Counted from the stretch's first letter, positions 35,516-44,892 are shown. The stretch is DNA of 64,000 bases from Arenibacter troitsensis (GCF_900177645.1 NZ_FXAO01000004.1:1-64000); one strand, 5' to 3'. The notes: generated by a model from the letters alone, not told the origin. Program-made: numbers and translations.

Positions 35516-36394
35516 TTAATTAAAACTATCCTCAAACCTGGTATCGGCCGTTCTAACGTCTTTATTACTATTTATTTTTTCGAGATCAAAGTTTCTATGA
35601 TTACTTCCATCATAATCAAAAAGGGCAAAATTCGCCATACCTTCATCGTTGCTAAAATCACTTTTACCAAATCTATTATTTTGAAGTTGTACCAATTTTA
35701 AGTTAGGTAGGCTCAAGATATCTTCAGGAAATTCTCCCCTAAATTGGTTTTCCGCCAAAACCAGCATTTTAAGGTTAGTCAGGTTTTCCAGACTTTCCGG
35801 AACTACTCCTCCAAAATTATTATCGCCCAACTCCAAACGCTCCAAATATTTTAAGTTACCGAAAGTCAAAGGAATGGAACCACTTAATCCGTTATGGGAA
35901 AGCAATATGACCCTTAAGTTTTTAATCTCGCCCAAGCTTTGGGGCAATTCCCCTGAAAGATCATTATGGAAAAGATCCAATACAAGAAGTTTTTCCAGGT
36001 CCCCAATATTCTGCGGGATCGTCCCTGCCAACTTATTTTTACCCAACCTTAGAACAACCATTTTTTTTAATTCGGTTATACTTTCCGGAATATTCCCGCC
36101 TATACTATTTAGGGCAAGGTTCAAAACTTTTAAATTCTTTAATTCGCCTATAGAATTTGGTATGCTCCCCCTAAGGTTATTGTTCATTAAACTAATGGAG
36201 ACCACCTTATTGTTCTCAAGTGTAACACCTTCCCAAGTGGAAACCGGGGCGTTTAAATCCCATTTTTTTATCCAGTGATCGCCCTGAGCACTGTTATAAA
36301 TGTCTATAAGCACATTTTTTTCCAGATCAGAAACCTGTCCGGACAAAAATTGTCCCGATAAAACCATGAATAGCATAAATATGCTTTTTCTCAT
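35516..36394 (-). CDS. Exported plant-type leucine-rich repeat protein (copy 1)
   Basis: This 292-residue paralogue of the next gene has a signal peptide (about 1-19, cut near LSGQ), the same N-terminal cap (LIDIYNSAQGDHWIKKWDLNAPVSTWEGVTL) and about seven plant-type LRRs. Examples are LKVLNLALNSIGGNIP and LLVLDLFHNDLSGELP. A tail ends in DTRFEDSFN. The repeated GxIPxxLG signature is characteristic of plant receptor LRRs and is scattered in marine bacteria. The pair probably arose by tandem duplication, since order, caps and tails correspond. A TATATTTG box lies about 70 bp upstream. Confidence 0.9.
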   Translation of the reverse strand: MRKSIFMLFMVLSGQFLSGQVSDLEKNVLIDIYNSAQGDHWIKKWDLNAPVSTWEGVTLENNKVVSISLMNNNLRGSIPNSIGELKNLKVLNLALNSIGGNIPESITELKKMVVLRLGKNKLAGTIPQNIGDLEKLLVLDLFHNDLSGELPQSLGEIKNLRVILLSHNGLSGSIPLTFGNLKYLERLELGDNNFGGVVPESLENLTNLKMLVLAENQFRGEFPEDILSLPNLKLVQLQNNRFGKSDFSNDEGMANFALFDYDGSNHRNFDLEKINSNKDVRTADTRFEDSFN

Positions 36395-36463
36395 ATATTT
36401 TACTTTTACCCTTTTAAGGAATAAGAATTACCCTACAAAATAAAATTATTGTACGATAAACAG

Positions 36464-36471
36464 CAAATATA
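36464..36471 (-). promoter_or_regulatory. -7-like promoter box for the LRR pair
   Basis: The minus strand reads TATATTTG, matching TAnnTTTG, 70 bp upstream of the first LRR gene. No good -33 element was found, so this is only a candidate. Confidence 0.3.
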
Positions 36472-36559
36472 TTCGACGAAATAAGCCTTAAAGCCCCATA
36501 TTTGTTGCGAAAGTGTAAAAAGATGTGGTGAAAGAATTTCAACCCCTTGGGTTTTTCTC

Positions 36560-38476
36560 CTACAAAGAAAACTCTTCAAGTTCCAAAGTGATACTTTCCC
36601 AAGTTTTCATTAGGTTCTCAAGATTCTTTTTTTTCTTTTGATAAGCGTCGAAAAAATTGTCCTTTGCAATTGTAGCGTCATAATTCATAAGTAGATCATG
36701 ATCAATAGCAGCTATCTCCTTTTCTAGACGGGCAATATCACTTTCCGTTGAACTGAGCCTATTTTTTAAGGATTTTATCTTTTTTTGATCTTCAAAATCA
36801 ATGTGTTTTTCTTGGGGTTTTTCCTTTTTTTGGACTACCGTTTGCTTCTTTTCTATTGCACGGAAATCCTCCACTTTCCGCTGTTCCAAATAAAAATCGA
36901 TATCACCCAGATATTCTTTAATGCTACCATCCTTGAATTCATATACTTTATTGGTAAGACCCTGTAAAAAATCCCTATCGTGACTTACCAATATCAAGGT
37001 TCCATCAAAATTTTGAAGGGCCTGTTTTAGCACATTCTTGGATTTAATGTCCAAGTGGTTGGTAGGCTCATCCATAACCAACACATTAAAAGGCTGTAAC
37101 AACATCTTGGCAAGGGCCAATCTGTTACGCTCACCTCCAGATAGTACTTTTACATATTTCTCCACCTCATCGCCCCTAAATAAAAAAGACCCTAAAATAT
37201 CCCTGACCTTACTTCTGTTCTTTTCATTGGCTGCATCTATCATGGTATCCAATATAGTCTTTTCACCGTCCAAATATTCTGCCTGATTCTGCGCGAAATA
37301 ACCAATCTGAACATTATGCCCCAATTTTAAATGCCCCTTATGATCCAATTCCCCTACCAAAATTTTTGCCAGCGTGGATTTCCCTTGTCCATTTTGCCCT
37401 ACAAAAGCGGTCTTGGAGTCCCGTTCTATTAAAAGGTCTATGTTCTTTAGTACATGGTTATCCCCATAACTTTTGGATAAACCTTCTATTTCCGTTACAA
37501 CTTTACCAGGGGTTACGGAAATTTGAAACCTTAGGTTCATCACGCTATTATCATCCTCATCAACCTCTATCCGCTCCATTTTGTCGAGCTTCTTGATCAG
37601 GGACTGCGCCATGGAGGCCTTGGTGGATTTGGCCCTGAACTTTTCAATCAACCTTTCAGCCTGCTGTATTTCCTTCTCTTGATTTTTCTGTGCATTTAAC
37701 TGCTGTTGCTTAATTTCGTTTCTGAGTACCAAGTATTTGGAATAGGGCTTGTTGTAATCATATATCCTTCCCAACGAAATTTCAATGGTCCTATTGGTAA
37801 CATTATCCAAGAACATTTTATCGTGTGAGACTATCATGACACCCCCTGCATAATTCTTCAGGAAATTCTCCAACCATATTATTGATTCGATATCCAAGTG
37901 GTTTGTTGGCTCATCCAATAAAAGAACGTCATTGCTTTGTAACAAAAGCTTTGCCAATTCTATACGCATACGCCACCCACCGGAAAAGGTTTCTGTTTTA
38001 CGATCAAAATCCTCACGTTTAAAACCTAGACCCAACAATACCTTTTCAGTTTCGCCCTGATAATTGTAACCTCCCAATATTTCGTAATGATGGGTTACAT
38101 CGTTCAAGTCTATAATCAACTGGTTATAAGACTCACTTTCATAATCGGTACGCTCCGCTAGCTGGTGGTTAATTTCGTCCAACCTAAGTTCCAAAGCCTT
38201 TATTTCCTCGAAGGCCTGATGGGCTTCTTCCTGAACCGTCCTTCCCAAATCAAAATCGATATCCTGCCGCAAGAAGCCCATTTTAATATCTTTATCAGAG
38301 GCTATAGTTCCCGAATCTATGGGCATATCCTTGGATAAAATTTTCAAAAGCGTGGATTTACCCGCTCCGTTCTTTCCTATAAGACCAACCCGATCTCCAG
38401 AATTCAAACGAAAAGATATTTCTTCAAATAGATATTCTCCTCCAAAAGAAACGGAGAGATTGTGGATATTAAGCAT
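36560..38476 (-). CDS. ABC-F family ATPase (Uup/EttA-like)
   Basis: This 638-residue soluble protein has two ABC ATPase domains and no membrane segment. Domain 1 has Walker A GKNGAGKS at 34-41 and a signature TFSGGWRMR. An ABC-F linker (about 235-310; basic, helical) follows. Domain 2 has GQNGQGKS and LSGGERNRLALAKMLL with VMDEPTNHLD. A coiled-coil C-terminal domain (about 540-638) is typical of the Uup subgroup. ABC-F proteins act on ribosomes during translation or on branched DNA; Uup-type members affect both. It is monocistronic and divergent from the DUF983 gene. Confidence 0.94.
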   Translation of the reverse strand: MLNIHNLSVSFGGEYLFEEISFRLNSGDRVGLIGKNGAGKSTLLKILSKDMPIDSGTIASDKDIKMGFLRQDIDFDLGRTVQEEAHQAFEEIKALELRLDEINHQLAERTDYESESYNQLIIDLNDVTHHYEILGGYNYQGETEKVLLGLGFKREDFDRKTETFSGGWRMRIELAKLLLQSNDVLLLDEPTNHLDIESIIWLENFLKNYAGGVMIVSHDKMFLDNVTNRTIEISLGRIYDYNKPYSKYLVLRNEIKQQQLNAQKNQEKEIQQAERLIEKFRAKSTKASMAQSLIKKLDKMERIEVDEDDNSVMNLRFQISVTPGKVVTEIEGLSKSYGDNHVLKNIDLLIERDSKTAFVGQNGQGKSTLAKILVGELDHKGHLKLGHNVQIGYFAQNQAEYLDGEKTILDTMIDAANEKNRSKVRDILGSFLFRGDEVEKYVKVLSGGERNRLALAKMLLQPFNVLVMDEPTNHLDIKSKNVLKQALQNFDGTLILVSHDRDFLQGLTNKVYEFKDGSIKEYLGDIDFYLEQRKVEDFRAIEKKQTVVQKKEKPQEKHIDFEDQKKIKSLKNRLSSTESDIARLEKEIAAIDHDLLMNYDATIAKDNFFDAYQKKKKNLENLMKTWESITLELEEFSL

Positions 38477-38507
38477 ATTTGGTGACTAATGTTACACTAA
38501 TTAATGC

Positions 38508-38527
38508 TACAAAAATGTAATTTTGTA
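38508..38527. promoter_or_regulatory. Inverted repeat and -7 box between abc-F and DUF983 genes
   Basis: CTACAAAA and TTTTGTAG form an 8-bp inverted repeat with a short spacer between two divergent genes. Within it the plus strand reads TAATTTTG (38518-38525), an exact TAnnTTTG match 16 bp before the DUF983 start. It may serve as the promoter core and as an operator. Confidence 0.35.
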
Positions 38528-38541
38528 GAAACTTTTTGCAA

Positions 38542-38934
38542 ATGTTAAAAAAAGGAAACAAACTCTACAGCATTTTAACAGGAACTTGTCCTAAATGTCA
38601 CGAAGAGAGTATGTATCGGGACCAAAACCCATATCATCTTGGCAATATCTTCAAAATGAACGAGCGCTGCTCGCATTGTGGAACCAAATATAAAATAGAA
38701 CCCTCTTTTTTCTACGGGGCTATGTATGTTAGTTATGGTGTAGGCGTGGCATTTGCTGTGGCAGCATTTGTGATTGCCTTTTTATTTTTCAAAGCCACCT
38801 TGATAAATACCTTTATTGCCATCATAGTTACATTGATCTTTTTTATGCCGTTTATTATTAGGGTATCACGTAACATATGGATCAATTTCTTTATAAAATA
38901 CGACCCAAAGGCTACCACCAAGATCAGTACCTAA
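38542..38934 (+). CDS. DUF983 family membrane protein
   Basis: This protein has 130 residues from the ATG at 38542; a TTG two codons earlier is less likely. It has a zinc-ribbon-like N-terminal part with CPKCH and CSHCG, then two membrane helices (VSYGVGVAFAVAAFVIAFLFF, then FIAIIVTLIFFMPFII). This is the standard DUF983 plan. The function is unknown, though the family often neighbours cytochrome oxidase genes in proteobacteria. Its last 11 bases overlap the end of the convergent FAD oxidoreductase gene. Confidence 0.9.
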   Translation: MLKKGNKLYSILTGTCPKCHEESMYRDQNPYHLGNIFKMNERCSHCGTKYKIEPSFFYGAMYVSYGVGVAFAVAAFVIAFLFFKATLINTFIAIIVTLIFFMPFIIRVSRNIWINFFIKYDPKATTKIST

Positions 38935-39979
38935 AGTGCTTCTGGGTAAACCGGGACAGGTCCATTTCGGGCGCCAATGCTTCTCTATTTTCTATTAATG
39001 CATAAAGTTGCATGGACGCCGAAGGCGCTATCATGACCCCTCTCGAACCCAAACCATTGAGCAAATACATGTTTTTATGCTTAGGATGTCTGCCCACAAG
39101 TGGCTTCCTATCACTTACTGTTGGTCTAATTCCAGCCACATGTTCTACAACTTCATAGGGACATTTTAAAAAAGTGTTCAACTTTTGCAAAAGCTCCTGT
39201 TTGCACTCTTCCGTTGGAGAATTGCTTTTGTCATTCCATTTATAGGTAGCTCCCACCCTATACATATCCGCGCCCAAGGGAATTATAAAAACTGACGATT
39301 TTATTACCCTCTCCTCTTTTAGAGCTGGTGCCATTATGGTCAACAATTCCCCTTTGGTACCGTTGAGCGGCAAATATTTAAAATATGGGTTGTTTTTAAT
39401 CCCAAATCCAGTTGCAAAAACTATGTATTTGGCCTTTATGCCACCGTATTCCACAAATCCATCCCGCAGCTTTAGGGCTTTAAAATCAAAAGTTTTCCGA
39501 AGCAATACATCTTTATCGCCCAAATACTTGCCGTAGTGCACTAATAAAACAGCCGTATCTATCCTTCCGGTATGCAATACTTCCCCATAGCCATAAGGTG
39601 CTTCAATGTTAGGATTATGATTGGAGAGTATTTTTGGTGCCACAAAATGGCCCAGATTGGGTTTGTCGGAAGCCTCAAACCACAGATTCTGTTCATTTAT
39701 ACTGGCAAAACGCCTTAGGATAGGAATCTTATAATCCAATTGGATATCCAATTTCCTTTCCAATTCGGAATAAAATGGAATGGCCAGGTCTAACTGTTCA
39801 TTGGCATTCCAGGCCAATGTAAAACGTTTAAGGGTAACCGGATTATAAAGTCCGCCCGCTACTACGGAAGAGGTTTGGGAATCATCACTGATTACTTTAA
39901 ACGACTTCTCATTTCTCTCCAAAACTTCACAAAAAGAAATACCGGCCAAGCCCAGACCTACAATTAGATAATCTACCAT
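38924..39979 (-). CDS. FAD-dependent oxidoreductase, DAO (glycine/D-amino acid oxidase-like) family
   Basis: The protein has 351 residues from the ATG at 39979. An upstream ATG at 40006 would put nine hydrophobic residues before the Rossmann strand. VDYLIVGLGLAGISF is the N-terminal dinucleotide-binding strand with GxGxxG. The C-terminal GIRPTVSDRKPLVGRHP and YLLNGLGSRGVMIAP match the DAO family's second FAD-contact region, as in MnmC and ThiO-like enzymes. It would oxidise an amine or amino acid. The substrate is not evident, and no methyltransferase domain is fused. It converges with the DUF983 gene and is probably monocistronic. Confidence 0.88.
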   Translation of the reverse strand: MVDYLIVGLGLAGISFCEVLERNEKSFKVISDDSQTSSVVAGGLYNPVTLKRFTLAWNANEQLDLAIPFYSELERKLDIQLDYKIPILRRFASINEQNLWFEASDKPNLGHFVAPKILSNHNPNIEAPYGYGEVLHTGRIDTAVLLVHYGKYLGDKDVLLRKTFDFKALKLRDGFVEYGGIKAKYIVFATGFGIKNNPYFKYLPLNGTKGELLTIMAPALKEERVIKSSVFIIPLGADMYRVGATYKWNDKSNSPTEECKQELLQKLNTFLKCPYEVVEHVAGIRPTVSDRKPLVGRHPKHKNMYLLNGLGSRGVMIAPSASMQLYALIENREALAPEMDLSRFTQKHFRY

Positions 39980-40107
39980 GTAGCAAAAGTAGAGAAGGAA
40001 ATGCAAATCTTCATCAAATTAAAATATTAATCAGGTTGCTTATAGGAAAAGCACCTTAATTCACTATTCTAACTTACAAAGGCAAGTACAATTAGTCCAA
40101 AAAAAGT

Positions 40108-40133
40108 AGCGCCACATCTAAAGATGTGGCGCT
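40108..40133 (-). terminator. Rho-independent terminator of the gld operon
   Basis: A perfect 12-bp stem (AGCGCCACATCT and AGATGTGGCGCT) has a 2-base spacer in the loop. On the minus strand it is followed by seven T residues (40105 down to 40099). It lies 33 bp past the gldN stop codon. Confidence 0.93.
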
Positions 40134-40165
40134 TAGCTTATATATGAATTGGAATATTATTAAGG

Positions 40166-41068
40166 CTAGTAGGCCCACATATCTTGTTCCCTATCTCGGA
40201 TAACCTCCTTAATTCGCTTGGATTCCAATAATTGAAACAAGGCATTATCAGCTATATAGTCCTTAACCTCACGGTCTCCATGCACGTTATCCTCTTTATA
40301 GATCGTTGCATTGAACCTTCTTGCGTTCAACAACATATCAAAAGAAATAGGTTGTGCGGAATTGCGTTGGTTAAACACTTTTGCCTCATGTAATATTTGT
40401 CGTGCACTAGGATACCATACCCAGAACAATGGAACTTTTGCTTCTGCCAAATCCATAGACTCATCATCTATAAAGTTAACATCCGGAGCTACAGGTGCAA
40501 TACCCAATAATCGGTATTTTAACTCACCCAATCTTTTATCGAAATACCAAATTCCTTTAATAAGATATTCCTCCAAATCGGCAGCTGTAAGGTTCCTACG
40601 ATTAATATATTCTGGAGAAATAGGCTCTCCTGCATTATATTGCTCGTATCCGTAGTCGGTAGTATCTACTTTCTGCAGAGTTGCAGCCAAATCGCTGAAC
40701 TTTCTTTTTTCGGTAAAATAAGAGTCTACATAAACATCTGTCAATTTACCATTCTTAATGTTTTTGATCAACACATCATACAATGACCTTCTGTCCGGAC
40801 CTATATCAATAGTGTCCAAAGGATAATACAGCGGAAAGTTTACACGCTCGTCCAAGTCAATAACCTCCCATACGGTTTTGGACCAGAGAATATCCCTATC
40901 GTCCACATAAGCGTAAGGTAAAGGAGCGTCATTATCTTTCGCAATTTGCGCTTCTGTTTTTTTCCCTATCTCTTCCGGTAATTTGGCATTTAGAATATTT
41001 GCCTGGGCGGAAATAGATAAGGGCAACAGGACCACTACTCCAATTAATAAAACATTTTTCCAATTCAT
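40166..41068 (-). CDS. gldN: Gliding motility / T9SS protein GldN
   Basis: The protein has 300 residues from the ATG at 41068. This start begins directly with the signal peptide (MNWKNVLLIG to about SISAQA). An in-frame ATG 28 codons earlier would precede the signal with a charged stretch lying in a structured leader. GldN is a periplasmic protein that forms a ring with the lipoprotein GldK under the outer membrane in the type IX secretion system. Family features include the EIGKKTEAQI region, VDDRDILWSKTVWEVIDLDERVNFPLYYP and the FFxxRLGELKYRLLGIAPV-like centre. It is the last gene of the gldK-L-M-N set and is followed by a strong terminator. Confidence 0.95.
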   Translation of the reverse strand: MNWKNVLLIGVVVLLPLSISAQANILNAKLPEEIGKKTEAQIAKDNDAPLPYAYVDDRDILWSKTVWEVIDLDERVNFPLYYPLDTIDIGPDRRSLYDVLIKNIKNGKLTDVYVDSYFTEKRKFSDLAATLQKVDTTDYGYEQYNAGEPISPEYINRRNLTAADLEEYLIKGIWYFDKRLGELKYRLLGIAPVAPDVNFIDDESMDLAEAKVPLFWVWYPSARQILHEAKVFNQRNSAQPISFDMLLNARRFNATIYKEDNVHGDREVKDYIADNALFQLLESKRIKEVIRDREQDMWAY

Positions 41069-41095
41069 CTGTTTAAATTTATTGTTTTTAATCTT

Positions 41096-41156
41096 CAGTC
41101 CCACTGAGGTTGGACTGGTGAATTGGCCACGGCAAACATTCCTATTCACCATGGCC
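41096..41156 (-). other. Structured leader between gldM and gldN
   Basis: The 105-bp gap before gldN holds three complementary pairs: GGCCA/TGGCC (41125-41129 with 41152-41156), GGTGAAT/ATTCACC (41117-41123 with 41144-41150) and CAGTCC/GGACTG (41096-41101 with 41112-41117). The first two interleave, so they form a pseudoknot or exclude each other. A role in setting GldN level is inferred. Confidence 0.4.
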
Positions 41157-41173
41157 TTCTCACAACATTTTTA

Positions 41174-42742
41174 CTAGTTTGTTATCTCCACAACTACAGG
41201 AGATACCTTTTTAAGCTTATAGCTTTTGTTATTTGTAATATATGCTTCGATATCAAATATCTGAACTGCATCTCCACGGCTTGCTCTTTTAAGGGCCGAC
41301 TTGGCTCTAGCATCCAATTTGTTACCATTTACATCTACAGTTGGTTGTCCTGGAACCTTAAATTTAAATCCACTAACCGCAAGGTTAAGATCAAAATCAA
41401 AGTCTTCCAATAGAGCTCCAATAGTAGAGATCTCTAGGTTATTTTTACCCATTTTAGCGCTTCCTGATTCTCCCCTTACAGATCCTGAAGGTCTTGGAAT
41501 ATCCTTAATCCTAAATTCTGAAGAAGTTTTGATCATTTGTCCATCAGGTAATTTACCTGAAGCAGTTATGGATACGGTTCTTCCTGTTCCTGGGTTCATA
41601 GCGTATTTACTTCCACTCTGCTTAGTAAGTCCTGGAGCGGATGCAGTTACATTGTTATCAGGAATACCTGGAATGGATATGGTTATAGGGTTGGAAACAC
41701 CACGATAAACCACATTCATTTTATCGGCAGAAATTACGGCTGCATTTGGCTTGGTAATAGTGGCAAATGTAGAGGATACTGGCACTTCTGTACGCTCTCC
41801 ATCCTGCATAAACACCAAGTTACCTTCAATCTTATGATCACCAGCACTTCCAGCACTTACGGTTAACCTTACCTTACCGTCCTCGATAACATAATCGGTA
41901 CCTTCGCTCAACTTTCTACCATCTAGGGTCAAGTTAACTTCATTAGGCTTAGTAGTGGCATCTTTACGACCCAATACAATATTTCCCGCAAATTTTTCAC
42001 CTGCATAAAAGGCAGATTTTTCTTGCTCCAACAAAGTGGTATAATTGGTCATGGAAACCTCACTGCTCAACTGTCCCTGAAGCATTGCTTTAAGGGCATC
42101 TTCCTCTGTGGCTTTAATATCGGCCTGAAGAGAAGTAATCTTGGTCAATGATGCAACCAAAGGATAGCCTTCAAAGTTATAGTTCAACCAATCTTGCTTG
42201 GAACCATCCCTCTTTGTAACCTTACCATTCTCATCACCGGTTTCAAACCTAGATTGTACGGAAGATTTTACAGACTCCAATTCCTTAGGCATAACCGCAG
42301 CAATCTGCGTACGATAGTTTACCAAACGGTCCAAGAACTCTTTACCATCTGCTCCAAGTTGATCTCCCTGAAAAAAACGCTGATCCAAATAATCGGTCTT
42401 GTCCATTACTTGATAATCTTTTGGATCCTCAACATCGGCCATCATCTCCTTTTTCAAGTTTTCCAAATATTGGTAATACTCTGCAGACAATTCCTTTATT
42501 TTCTTGGCGTCCTCCAAAAGAGGGCCAAATTTTTCAGCATTTTCAGATGCTTTAGTTTCAAGACCACTTAGGAAAGCGGTATTGTTTTCCGTGGTTTTTA
42601 TGTTAGAAGCTTCTAACTTTTCGTTCATAAGACCGAAAGCCGATAGAACTTCTTTTCCCATATTTAGGGCCAACATCGCGATGAAGATCAAATACATTAG
42701 GTTGATCATCTTCTGACGTGGTGTTGCTTTTCCTCCTGCCAT
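41174..42742 (-). CDS. gldM: Gliding motility / T9SS motor protein GldM
   Basis: This 522-residue inner-membrane protein has a single N-terminal helix (about 14-32; MINLMYLIFIAMLALNMGK) and a long periplasmic part made of four domains. The N-terminal one is helical and the others are beta-rich. GldM with GldL forms the proton-driven rotary motor of the type IX secretion system, reaching across the periplasm to the GldK/GldN ring. The start AGGKATPRQKMINLMYLIFIAM is the family hallmark and the length is typical. It lies 58 bp downstream of gldL and 105 bp before gldN on the same strand. Confidence 0.97.
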   Translation of the reverse strand: MAGGKATPRQKMINLMYLIFIAMLALNMGKEVLSAFGLMNEKLEASNIKTTENNTAFLSGLETKASENAEKFGPLLEDAKKIKELSAEYYQYLENLKKEMMADVEDPKDYQVMDKTDYLDQRFFQGDQLGADGKEFLDRLVNYRTQIAAVMPKELESVKSSVQSRFETGDENGKVTKRDGSKQDWLNYNFEGYPLVASLTKITSLQADIKATEEDALKAMLQGQLSSEVSMTNYTTLLEQEKSAFYAGEKFAGNIVLGRKDATTKPNEVNLTLDGRKLSEGTDYVIEDGKVRLTVSAGSAGDHKIEGNLVFMQDGERTEVPVSSTFATITKPNAAVISADKMNVVYRGVSNPITISIPGIPDNNVTASAPGLTKQSGSKYAMNPGTGRTVSITASGKLPDGQMIKTSSEFRIKDIPRPSGSVRGESGSAKMGKNNLEISTIGALLEDFDFDLNLAVSGFKFKVPGQPTVDVNGNKLDARAKSALKRASRGDAVQIFDIEAYITNNKSYKLKKVSPVVVEITN

Positions 42743-42800
42743 TTTTCTAATTAGTTTTAATTATTAATTGATTTGGGTTTGGTTATTGAATTCTAACTAA

Positions 42801-43451
42801 TTAGTTTCTATTCATTGCAGATAACATACCACCGTAAACTCCGTTCAAAGAAGAAAGGTTGGTAGCCAAAGATTCCATTTGCTCTTTTAGGGCACTTGAA
42901 TTCTGCACCACTTCCTCATTGATAGATGCTTGTCTACTAGCGCTTTCCAATTGAACCTTATAAAGACTGTTCAAAGATTCCATTTGTGCTGCAGCCTGTA
43001 CCATCTCCTCAGAATACTTTTTGGTAGATTCCATAGCATCTACTGTAGGGGCAATACCTTTGGCAGCACCTTCAAAGTTTCTAATGCTAGATCCAAGACT
43101 TTCCATAAGATTGGCATCTACACCAGCCTCTTTTAACAATTCATCCAATTTTTTGGACAAGGAAGCTTCAGCCTCTTTAATTTCCGCTTTGGAATTTGAT
43201 TTTCCAGTTGAAGTACCTCCGTTTAATTCAGGATATACCAATGACCAATCGTATTCGTCATCTACTGGTTCAAATGCACTGATGGCAAAAATTAGTGCTT
43301 CGGTAATAAGTCCGATTGCCAACAACAATCCTCCTGTAAGTGGGCCAAATTGCCAGTGAAGGATCTTAAACAATGCTCCTATAATTACTACAGATGCACC
43401 AAGGCCGTAGGCCATGTTAAATAATTTCTTAGTTGATTTTGACTGTGCCAT
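42801..43451 (-). CDS. gldL: Gliding motility / T9SS motor protein GldL
   Basis: This 216-residue inner-membrane protein has two transmembrane helices (about 15-31 and 38-58) with the charged residues known to carry the proton path (KILHWQFG, then AIGLITEALIF). A cytoplasmic coiled-coil tail follows (about 90-205; DELLKEAGVDANLMESLGSS). GldL pentamers surround a GldM dimer and turn it using the proton gradient. It is located between gldK and gldM on the same strand, with short gaps of 85 and 58 bp. Confidence 0.97.
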   Translation of the reverse strand: MAQSKSTKKLFNMAYGLGASVVIIGALFKILHWQFGPLTGGLLLAIGLITEALIFAISAFEPVDDEYDWSLVYPELNGGTSTGKSNSKAEIKEAEASLSKKLDELLKEAGVDANLMESLGSSIRNFEGAAKGIAPTVDAMESTKKYSEEMVQAAAQMESLNSLYKVQLESASRQASINEEVVQNSSALKEQMESLATNLSSLNGVYGGMLSAMNRN

Positions 43452-43536
43452 AATTTTAAATTTAATTTAAGTAATGTTAATAATAAGTATTTGGTTTAAC
43501 GTTTGATTCAATATAAAGGTCTTCTTTATTTATATT

Positions 43537-44892
43537 CTAATTGGTTGAGTCTTCCTCTCCCATGTAATCCTGTACGGTTCTAAAACCGATATAACTACGT
43601 GCCGAATCCTGGTATTCATAATCCCTGGTGCTTACCTGTAGGAAATAAGCAACATCTTTCCATGATCCACCTCGTATAACTTTTCTAGCGTTTTGGGTAG
43701 ATTCCGCATTAGGGTTCATAGTGGACACATATTCATATGAATTTGGGTCATAGCTACTATTGGTCCATTCGGAAACGTTACCGGCCATGTTGTACAGGTT
43801 ATAATCGTTGGGCTCATAGGACTTTGCCTCTACCGTATACAAGGCCTGATCTGCCGCATAATCTCCACGCTGTGGTTTAAAGTTGGCCATAAAACATCCG
43901 GTATCACTAATTACATAAGGTCCACCCCATGGGTATGTTCCTCCTTCTATACCACCTCTGGCAGCATATTCCCATTCCGCTTCGGTAGGTAGTCTAAAGC
44001 GGTTGACAAATTGCTTGCCCCTACTTTTTTGGTCGTCGTTCTTAAATTTAGTCCTCCAATTACAAAAGGCCTGAGCCTGTTGCCAAGTAACACCTACCAC
44101 AGGATAATCACTATAGGCGTCGTGCCAGAAGTAATCATTGTGCATAGGCTCATTGTAGGAGTATGCGAAATCCTTGATCCATACCGTAGTATCCGGATAT
44201 ATTTCAAGTTCTTCCTGTTTTATAAAATCCTTTCTACTTCCCTTTTTGGCACGTGCCGCAGCCTCAATATCCATCCAGGTGTATTTGTATTTTAATTTGG
44301 TAACATCTATATGACGTTGTCCATTATAGGATTCTTCCTCAGGAATGTACAAGGAATCCATTACCTCGGCATAATACTCGTCCGGATATTTGGAGGTATC
44401 CCAGACTAAATTCTGTTTTCTGTCCAATGCCCTTCCTTCGTAGCCTGTTTCTCCCATACCGGCATAATTGTTCAGCATGTACTTATCATAGGCAGACAAT
44501 CTTGTAGTATCGGCATCCTTAAAAGCATAATCGCCTATACCTCCATCTTCAGGTCCCAATCCCAATTCATCTGCTAGAATAGCCAATTTTGTTCTTGCAA
44601 TGGAATCTTTGACCCATTCTACAAATTGACGATATTCACTATTCGTAATTTCGGTATCATCCATATAGAAAGATCGAACAGTTACAGTCTTTGTCGGGGC
44701 GTTTAGTACCTTAGCCTGATCTTCCTCACTCTTACCCATAATGAACGCTCCTCTAGGAATCAATTCCATACCATAGGGTTTTTCGGGATACCACTTTTTT
44801 CCTTGAGCTCCGACCAGCTCTCCTTTTGTTTTGGACCCACAACTTGAGAGTAAAAAAACAAATGCTATAGATGACAACAATAGCTTCTTCAT
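43537..44892 (-). CDS. gldK: Gliding motility / T9SS lipoprotein GldK
   Basis: This 451-residue outer-membrane lipoprotein has lipobox LLSSC with Cys18 and a SUMF1/FGE-type fold: ELIPRGAFIMGKSEED, RLPTEAEWEYAARGG, NLYNMAGNVSEWTN, KVIRGGSWKD and YIGFRTV. As in all GldK proteins the catalytic cysteines of sulfatase-activating enzymes are absent. It forms the ring with GldN. It is the first gene of gldKLMN and probably starts the transcript. The AT-rich 116-bp region upstream includes an 8-bp inverted repeat (GTATAAAA/TTTTATAC, 44973-44993). A second SUMF1-fold lipoprotein at 24379-25410 is a distant relative. Confidence 0.96.
   Translation of the reverse strand: MKKLLLSSIAFVFLLSSCGSKTKGELVGAQGKKWYPEKPYGMELIPRGAFIMGKSEEDQAKVLNAPTKTVTVRSFYMDDTEITNSEYRQFVEWVKDSIARTKLAILADELGLGPEDGGIGDYAFKDADTTRLSAYDKYMLNNYAGMGETGYEGRALDRKQNLVWDTSKYPDEYYAEVMDSLYIPEEESYNGQRHIDVTKLKYKYTWMDIEAAARAKKGSRKDFIKQEELEIYPDTTVWIKDFAYSYNEPMHNDYFWHDAYSDYPVVGVTWQQAQAFCNWRTKFKNDDQKSRGKQFVNRFRLPTEAEWEYAARGGIEGGTYPWGGPYVISDTGCFMANFKPQRGDYAADQALYTVEAKSYEPNDYNLYNMAGNVSEWTNSSYDPNSYEYVSTMNPNAESTQNARKVIRGGSWKDVAYFLQVSTRDYEYQDSARSYIGFRTVQDYMGEEDSTN

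Noticed and set aside
41069-41152. 28-codon N-terminal extension of GldN
   Set aside because: It would place a charged stretch before a normal signal peptide and overlaps paired RNA arms. The ATG at 41068 is preferred.
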